From positions 124,001 to 188,000 of the forward strand of contig WOFQ01000018.1 of NCBI GenBank assembly GCA_012184525.1: DNA of 64,000 bases, given 5' to 3'. Below are positions 57,208 to 64,000 of the stretch, piece after piece (positions within the stretch are counted from its first letter, which is position 1; every line of letters begins with the position of its first letter). A program made the position numbers and the translations under genes. Below the pieces are notes generated by a model. That model searched no databases. It saw only the letters and a program-made list of their open reading frames with translations, and was not told where the DNA came from. The DNA comes from Xenoacremonium recifei (taxonomy: Eukaryota > Ascomycota > Sordariomycetes > Hypocreales > Nectriaceae).

Positions 57208-59308
57208 GGCACACGCATCCCATTCGATGACTGCCTCGAGAAGAGTTTCTAGTAAGAGTTGACCTCCCGTTGCGCGAGAGCACGGAAAAATTCGAGACAA
57301 CAAGCAAATGCGAATAAATAATCGCTGCTATTGCGCATCGTAGCACGGAAATACTCGAAACCACCGAGGATTGCATTTCTGAACGTCCTCTTTTGAGTCC
57401 CTCGCGACGAGTCCGGTTTATGGAAGAGAGAAAATTTTTGAGTCTGCAACACTGACCTACGCTTGGATTGGGGGCAAGATTGTTGAGGATCAATCCGATT
57501 GGCACTTTGGAAGGCGCGACTGAGATTAACCTACAAGGCTGCAACAGCAGGAAGAAAAGGCAATATTTTGCAATTTGGATGGATCAATCACTTTGTCGCG
57601 ACTAAAAGCAGTTGGTCAGTCACTGTAGCGGGAGTGTTGCCTTCGAAGCCGATGAGTGTCCATTCACCGTCCTCCCCCTTTTCTGCCTGCACAAGGCTGC
57701 ACTGGACAGTATCACTGCCAGCATATTCCAGAGATGCATTAACTCTCAGAGGAGGATAAGGCTCAGCTAGAGATATTATGCAAAGGAATCGGGCTCTTGG
57801 GTTGAGGCAGCAACCTCTGGCTCAATGTTTTGCCCCTCTCTGATAGGCTCTCCTCGCCTGGCCGCACTGAAGCTATCACGATGCCCATAGGGGAATATTT
57901 CTACTGGCACCCATTGGCCGTTGTGCTTTGTTTTTTAAGTATCGTTGCCCTTGATACCATTTGTATTTACGCCAATCAGTCGCTGGCAGAGAAGTGAGAA
58001 TCCAGGGCTTGTTGTCAAAACATTTCTCGCGCCCTGCCCACCGTGTTTCTTCTCTTTTCTTCTCTCAACCCTCTTCATCTCCGCCCGTGAAGATTTCTCG
58101 AATTCCCGCACAAAGAAGCCTTTACGTTCTTTCCGCTAATCTTGGTCCCAATCGACAAGCAACCCATCAAGCATTCGTGGAACTCTTCCTGCCTACCTAC
58201 AAACCTACCTCCGACGTTCAACTGGGGCCTTGGGTTAGCCCTCCGTTGTTTTCCTGTCAAGGCACGTACAATCTGCTCCTACTTCCACTTCCAGATACTT
58301 ATCTGCCTCTAGCTCTTACCTTTGCACCCTTGCGTTGTCTATCCAGCTTCCACTCGTGATCGCTCGGGAGGCAATCGCGTCGCGTGCCTACCGTGCCTTG
58401 TCTCTCAAGAGACCTAGGTGCATCAATCAGTTGGGGAGTCCGGGGTCGACGAGAAATTCATTTCTCTAGACCTGTCAAATCTGTCTCAAACGTCTCAACT
58501 TTCCGTTGCTAGCCACAGGCCTTGACTGCTTCGTGCACAAACTGACCCGGGTACCTAGTCGTGTTACAGACGTCGCCTCTGTGAAGCAGGATCATCTCGA
58601 GAAATCCAGCTGTCCAGAGCGCTGTGACGAAAAGCAAGCGAAAGACTGACACAGATACTTTTCTACGAGCCATCTGGCAGATTGCGTCCACCATCGGGAA
58701 GCAACAAGACCTCCTGACCAGACCACCCTACCTCTTGCCATTTTTGCAGTTCACTCTTGCCTCTTTTTTTGCCCAAAAGTTCTTGTCTTTTTTACCCCTT
58801 CTGCTTTCATTCTTTTCTTCTTTCTTTCTTTTCTCCTTCTCATCTTCGTCTGTTTTGTTCTGCTTTCCATCCATCGCGGATTCATCTTGGCCATCATCAC
58901 ATCTGGTCTTTGTCGTCGAGACTCGAGAATCGCCTGTCCTACTCGTTCTTTCTATCCCGGCTCGCGAATCCTCCAGCTCTCGCTTCACCTGCCTTCATTT
59001 GGAAGCCTGAATCAGGCTTTGTATGCATACAAATTGCTGTTTGCCTTTCCTTGGTCTCTAGACGCTGTAAGTTTTCACTTTTCCTTACCCGGTTTCCCCT
59101 CGTGTGATAGCTTGCACACCCGCTCTTCTCGGAGCTCCGTCTCCTGTCCTTGCGTCTAGCGATCCAAGAACATCCCTTTTACTTCAAGCTTCACTTGCAC
59201 AACTTCGGTTTGTGTTGGAAGCAACATCCTTTACCCCTCCCTTCTCCTCAGCTTCCCCTTGACTTTTCACCTTTCCTTCCGTCCCCTTCACGACCCTCTT
59301 ACGCGAAC

Positions 59309-59482
59309 ATGGCCTTCCAAATCCGCACCGAGCCTTCTCACATTGCCATTATCTGGCCTTCCTTGACTGTTTGGACCCTTTTGCACTCCAAAAATCGTTC
59401 CATGGCCATGAAGACGCACCATCAGACTCCGGACTCTTGCCTGATCGGCTCTGGATGTTGGTTCTCAGTGCAGCCCTTGTAA
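59309..59482 (+). other. Upstream ORF in the leader of the 958 aa gene
   Basis: ATG at 59309 opens a 57-codon frame ending at 59482, 180 bp before the main start. If kept in the mature leader it would lower translation of the main ORF. Whether a leader intron removes it is not known. Confidence 0.4.
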
Positions 59483-59661
59483 TAGCAAAAGGCACAATCA
59501 GGCAGTTGTGATTCGACATACATGGCAATCGCTAACGATTGACTTCTCTCGTTCTAGGAAAAGCTGTTTGACGAATCCTCGAATTCGATTCTGCGTTGAT
59601 TTGTTGATCCGCCTCCGCGAAGTGAGACGAAACACCTTTTCCTCGCCAATCACTCTTCAAA

Positions 59662-62642
59662 ATGGTGTACTACGTCTACTCTGCCGCTGAAGTCCTGAGA
59701 CTCCGGAAGGCTCCGCCTCCACGCGATCTTCTACCACGTCTGAAAGTAGCCGCTCGCGAGGTTCCTGAGATCTGTAAGCATAGCCGTCCAGGCGTTCACC
59801 CCTTCTTCACTCTAACCGTGCTCTCAAAGACTCTATCATTCGACTACCCGAACCAGGTCACTACGTTGTCAATCGCTCCGTGAGCACCAGTGTGCACACC
59901 GGTAATAGCGAGCACGTCAGCAAAGCCAATTCTCTTGCAAGTAGCGCGAAGAGGATTGCCAGTGGCCCTGCAGGGCCTGTCTCCAGTGACACTCCCGGTA
60001 CACTTCGCGCCGCTGCTCCCCAGCTCGACGGTACTGGTTCAGAGTGGAAGTATCGTGGCCGAACCGACTCTGAGCAAACCGAAGTGCACCCAGCTTGTGC
60101 TCCTGCTGGCACCGTTGCTCAGAAAGACGAAGGCTTCCAGAAGTTCTACAAAGCCGTCGTTTCTCCCACACACGTGCGAGTGACGGCTAGTGGTCGCATC
60201 GTTCCCAACAACCAGGGAGGACCCTCTTCGCCCGCAAGAGGATGGTCCCAGGGTCGAGCTCTGGGAGACACTTCGCCGTCCGGTCGCTCGCAAAGCAACA
60301 ACCAATCCGAGACGACGCAGTTCCCCTTTGCTCAAGGCTACTTCCCTTATGGCGCCGTTCCTGGATACCCTCCGGGTATGCCTCCCCCAATAATGCCCGC
60401 TCATCCAGGATATCCCATGATGCCGCTGCCAATGGCTGTCAACATGGCTGGTGCCTACGCCATGCCTCCTCAAGCCTACAATCCGATGCTTCCTGGCCGG
60501 CCAGTTCCCGACAAGCCTGCTATGGCGTCCACCAGTGACAAGACTGCCGAGGCTGACACCCAGGAGAAGCCCAAGAACCTCCCAATTTCTCCCCCGGAAC
60601 AGTTCGACCATTCGAGACCTTTCTGGTGGAACGGACGGTGGGTTTTGCCCTCTGGTCAGCCATGCTTCCCCTATGGAATGCCTCCTCCTCAATTCCCAGT
60701 CATGCCTATGGGTCCCGGCTTTGGACCTGTGTTCAACCCTGCACTTCACCCAATTGCTGCCCGGCCGTTGCATCCTGCGCCAGGACTAGCACCTCAGGTT
60801 CCCATGCCACAGTTGCAGGACCCCAAGGCTCAGGCATCTCAAGGCGGGTCGCAACACCTTGCCCAGCCCGGTACATCCCAGCCAACCCAGGGTTCTACTC
60901 AGGCGCCTCATCAGGCACAGTTTCCTATGGTTCAGATGCCATACCCCCATGGACGTGTTCCGTATTTCGGGCAGGCTTTGCCGGGATTCGGGCCTCCGAT
61001 TTCCTCGATCCGTCCCAGCGAAATCACTAAGAAGCAGATAGACTCTCTGCGACACTCCCTGAAGTTTGTAGAGGATCAACTGCAGTACAACAAGCACCAG
61101 ATCAACGAGCCAGACATGAAATTGAAGGCTCATTCGTACAGCGACCAGATTGAACACTTCCAGCAGCTCTTGGAAAGCCAACTCGACTTCGAGAAGAAAA
61201 GTTATCCTCCCCTCGAACGGGCGAAGGACCAAGCTCAGTCAACGTCTTCAATCTCCCACAGCGTCGAAGCCTCAAAGGATTCGAAGACGCCAGTGACAAG
61301 TGATGGTGACTCGGACTTGCCAACTCGCCAGGGGCCTGACGAATCAGCCAAACTAGCCACCGTTCAAGCAAAGGCAAGCAAGCCGAAGCCGTCCTCTCGT
61401 TCAGTCGCGGAGACTCAGTCGACGAACGCTCATTCGGATGCTGCTGTAGCTGGTCGCGCTGCCAATATGCCAAATGGGAACAACAATGCCTCCCGCAAAG
61501 CCTCAAGTCTTCCTCGCAATGCGGCACTGGCACCCCCTTTCCAGCCCCGAAAGGATGCAAATGCCTCGACATCGTCGGCTACAAACTCGACCGCCAATTC
61601 TGTAGGTGATGCAGGCTTCTCAACGAACGGCACGATGAACGGCACGGTGCGCAAGCCTGTGCCTGAGTTGAAGTCCTGCCTCAAGAAGTCTCGCTCGACT
61701 GTCAACCTTGGTACCCCATATCTTATTGGCGTGTACGCACCTTCTTCTGGAGACCGCTTTGGGATCACGTCGGGTGATTTCGTATACAGCCGCGAGTTGA
61801 CTGAGGATGAACTTCGAGCTCGACACATGTACTGGGGTAGAACACCTCGACACCTTCAGAAGGGTCTCCCCAAGTTCGATGGCAAGGACTTTTATCCTCC
61901 GTCACCAGTCAAGGGACGGTCAGGAGATTCGTCCAGCTCGGACCAAGTCTCTCAAATTGCAGCTCCTGAGACGAAAGTCGCGACCACGAAGCCGGCTAGT
62001 GACCCCTATGAGTTGCTAACTGATTCTCCCCCGGTCGCTCGTCGAAGCCGTTTCGGGCCTGCTACGATGTCCGAGGGCTTGATGAAAAGCGACTCCAGCT
62101 CCAGTGGTGCCGAATCATTTCTCTCGCAGGCGCCAATCCCCTACGAGGACCAGAAGGTGATCGATGCTACTATGGCAGCGATCTCGTCTGACTCTTCCGA
62201 GCACAAGTCGTCTCCCACGACTAGCGACGAGGACAAGGCACTGTTGTTCCGTGGCCGCCAGGCTATGGCTCGCAAGAAGTAAGTCATACCAATCACTAGC
62301 ATTCACCCCATGCTGACTTCTCGTAGGTCCAGTGCTCAGGGCGTCTTGCAGAGCATCCTGAAGAAGGGAAAATCAAGCGGCAACGTTGCCCCGGGAAAAC
62401 TCTCGCCCATTGCTGCCCACGGCGTTCTCCCTAACTATGCTGGACATGCTACCGCCTCGCTTACTCCGACAATTGCGAACACGACGTCGCTCCGAGGTTT
62501 TGGCACAAAGACAGAGACAAACGACGTCCAGCTGACCACCCGTGCGGCCGAGAAGCGCGGAGAGAACCGTCATCCCGCGAGCAACTTGTTCGAGGACCAC
62601 AACCATGGAGCCAGCTTGAGGAACACCAATTACACTCGTTAA
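59662..62642 (+). CDS. Low-complexity protein with possible eIF4E-binding motif (958 aa)
   Basis: I read exons 59662-59773, 59830-62278 and 62327-62642. I do not recognise the family by name. The extreme N-terminus (YVYSAAEVLRLRKAPPPRD) resembles the YxxxxL-hydrophobic eIF4E-binding motif of 4E-T-like proteins, with V at the leucine position. It is followed by REVPEIYSIIRLPEPGHYV. A long Pro/Met/Tyr-rich region (residues about 155-400) contains the block DHSRPFWWNGRWVLPSG. A helical stretch follows (ITKKQIDSLRHSLKFVEDQL). A second conserved patch is YLIGVYAPSSGDRFGITSGD with LTEDELRARHMYWGRTPR at about 640-690. The start context and the N-terminal conservation support the first ATG. An RNA-associated, condensate-type translational regulator is my guess, not shown. 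Confidence 0.82.
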
Positions 62643-63792
62643 CGATTGGTTGCTCGACCGACTATAACCCTGCGTTGAAGATCACTTCACCGGGTCGGGC
62701 TTTAGTTTTTTTTGATAGAATTATCGTTGGCGATGGCGACTCGACCTCGCGACCTCGATATTGTTTTTTTGACACGGACATGCATTAGACGGTTTCGGTT
62801 TACTTTGCTTTCATTTGCCGGCAGCCCCAGGCCACCACGGATTAATAGTAATTCAGATGTTAGAGTACTAATACTTTATGCTAGCAAGATCAAGGACAGA
62901 GATGCTGCAGAAGAATTAGTGGTGGATGAGATTGCGGATGGTTTTTGGAACTTTGCTCGGAGGATTTCTTGGAAGGAATGGCATGGCGAGGAGGGAACAT
63001 TTTTTGAGACCTTGTATGAGTATCATGTTGTACGTTAACTATATTAATCATGTTTGAGTATTATACCTGTTGTTTCTGTTGTTTACGTGATGCATCGCCG
63101 ATTGAAACTTGCAGCACAAAGGGATGCTGCGTAAGCATTGTGGACTTAAGTCGACGACACCACTTGGCATGTGCCTCACCTTCAAATTTCCAGCCTCATT
63201 GACTAAACTCAGGGAAAATCTTCAAGCGAGAGTAGGGATCGGTGATAGTAATTGATCCTCTACTAGGGTTTTTCTTCGCTAGTCGTATACCTCGAGAACC
63301 AAGAGATTGTAGGTTAACGCGGAGATATCCTAGCGGTCGATACTACGAGGCTTACGGCTTACCGTCTGGGTGCAGAGCTCTTTCTTCAACACTCGTCTGT
63401 CGAGACGATGCTCAGAGCCGCACAAAGCTACTGTTGGGGTCAGTGTCTACGATTGTCTTGTAGCAAAGGGCTTGGCGCGATGGCCACATCACTGTCGGTT
63501 GTTGGGGACAAGCAGGTCATGACTTCGGGATAAACCTCCCATGGAGCACCTCACGCGATGGTGAAATGGCCATTGAGAACCCTAAAATTCTCAATTCATC
63601 TACCCTGCTGTAGACCGGAACCGCGCACGCATGGCGCGGGTATCGCAAAACGCCGGAGTATATGCCCATTCCCTCATCAGAAAGTTTTGTGCCGTAATGC
63701 CTCACATGGAGCGTGGTGGCATGGTGTGTAAAAAGATTCGTACCCCCCAAGGTCATTAAGTTTTTTTGCTTTTGGTGTCAGGTTCTCGCTGT
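62643..63792. other. Convergent intergenic region between the 958 aa gene and RPL26
   Basis: It holds 3' flanks of both genes, is AT-richer in its first 450 bases, and has no recognisable gene. A 108-residue open frame at 62712-63038 has no protein character. Confidence 0.45.
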
Positions 63793-64000
63793 TTAAGCGG
63801 AGACCTTGGCGTTGGCGGCGAGATCACGGCCGACCTTGGATCGGGCCAGGATGCTCTCACGGTCCTTGTCGAGCTTGAGCTTGGTGATGACCACGTTGGA
63901 GGGGTGGATGCCCAGGGGGACGCTCTGGCCAGAGGCCTTCTCGCGGGTGACGCGCTCGACGTGGATCACGTACTTGAGGCGGTAGACGGAGGTGACCTTG
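63793..64000 (-). CDS. RPL26: 60S ribosomal protein L26 (uL24), 3' part
   Basis: The visible part is the C-terminal 68 residues; the gene continues past the window edge. The translation KVTSVYRLKYVIHVERVTRE, then GIHPSNVVITKLKLDKDRES, is unmistakable RPL26, a large-subunit protein near the exit tunnel. Codon use is highly biased to C-ending codons, as for abundant ribosomal proteins. The stop is TAA at 63795-63793. Upstream exons and start are outside the window. Confidence 0.95.
   Translation of the reverse strand, partial: KVTSVYRLKYVIHVERVTREKASGQSVPLGIHPSNVVITKLKLDKDRESILARSKVGRDLAANAKVSA

Larger units (their letters stand above)
55191..59661. other. Upstream region and long leader of the 958 aa gene
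   Basis: It includes the SET gene promoter and, at 56839-57207, a doubtful ORF (separate entry). From about 57.9 to 59.6 kb the plus strand is strongly C/T-rich, with many TCTT and CTTTT tracts, a typical leader of filamentous-fungal genes. An upstream ORF of 57 codons starts at 59309. A splice acceptor (CTAAC, then TTCTAG at 59557) suggests a leader intron. No RNA gene was seen. Confidence 0.5.

Noticed and set aside
1..64000. CRISPR arrays, insertion sequences, attachment sites
   Set aside because: No regularly spaced repeats, transposase ORFs or target duplications were seen, and the sequence is eukaryotic.

Overview
The window is nuclear DNA of a filamentous ascomycete (Pezizomycotina, most likely a Sordariomycete; I cannot name the species). 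The evidence is short 46-62 bp GT-AG introns with CTAAC/CTGAC branch sites close to the 3' end, pyrimidine-rich leaders, fungal-specific protein families, and one-copy housekeeping genes on both strands with no operons. I annotate 17 protein genes with good support, two doubtful small ORFs and one tRNA gene.

Layout. 1-7.7 kb is a compact housekeeping block: OST4 (oligosaccharyltransferase subunit), a YRA1/ALY-type mRNA export factor with one very long intron, the Hsp90 co-chaperone p23/SBA1 on the minus strand, the ESCRT-III subunit VPS24, and a tRNA-Phe(GAA) gene. 9.2-11.3 kb holds a secreted-pathway ferric reductase. 11.35-18.34 kb is about 7 kb of GC-rich DNA with no convincing gene, leading to a 155-residue orphan gene with a clear TATA box. 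20.5-23.65 kb is an N-terminal amidase (NTA1) with a huge disordered tail. 23.65-34.5 kb is a gene desert of about 10.9 kb. 34.5-48.9 kb is gene-rich again: a 1587-residue WD40 protein, GPI15/PIG-H, the tRNA pseudouridine synthase DEG1/PUS3, an atypical Rho-like GTPase, the RNA polymerase III subunit RPC17 and the PRPP synthetase PRS5. After a 3 kb gap come a type II membrane protein, a compact SET-domain protein, a 958-residue low-complexity protein with a long pyrimidine-rich leader, and the 3' end of RPL26.

Most notable observation. The tRNA-Phe gene is interrupted in its D-loop, between nucleotides 20 and 21, by a 55 bp insert that is not at the canonical 37/38 intron site. The insert has every hallmark of a spliceosomal (mRNA-type) intron: GTACGT at its start, CACTAAC as branch site and CAG at its end. 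Its size and ending resemble intron 1 of the YRA1 gene in the same window. Removing it exactly leaves a 73-nt tRNA-Phe with intact D, anticodon and T arms. This suggests a polymerase III tRNA transcript processed by the spliceosome. Second-tier observations are the 824 bp YRA1 intron (yeast YRA1 is autoregulated through a similar long intron), a Rho-like protein with a degenerate G3 motif, and an 18 bp perfect hairpin in the gene-free 12.8 kb region.

The genes mostly act independently. They cover secretory-pathway glycosylation and GPI anchoring (OST4, GPI15), RNA export and tRNA biology (YRA1, RPC17, DEG1, tRNA-Phe), protein turnover and folding (NTA1, p23, VPS24), nucleotide synthesis (PRS5) and iron uptake (ferric reductase). 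All exon boundaries were read by eye from splice consensus and frame continuity.
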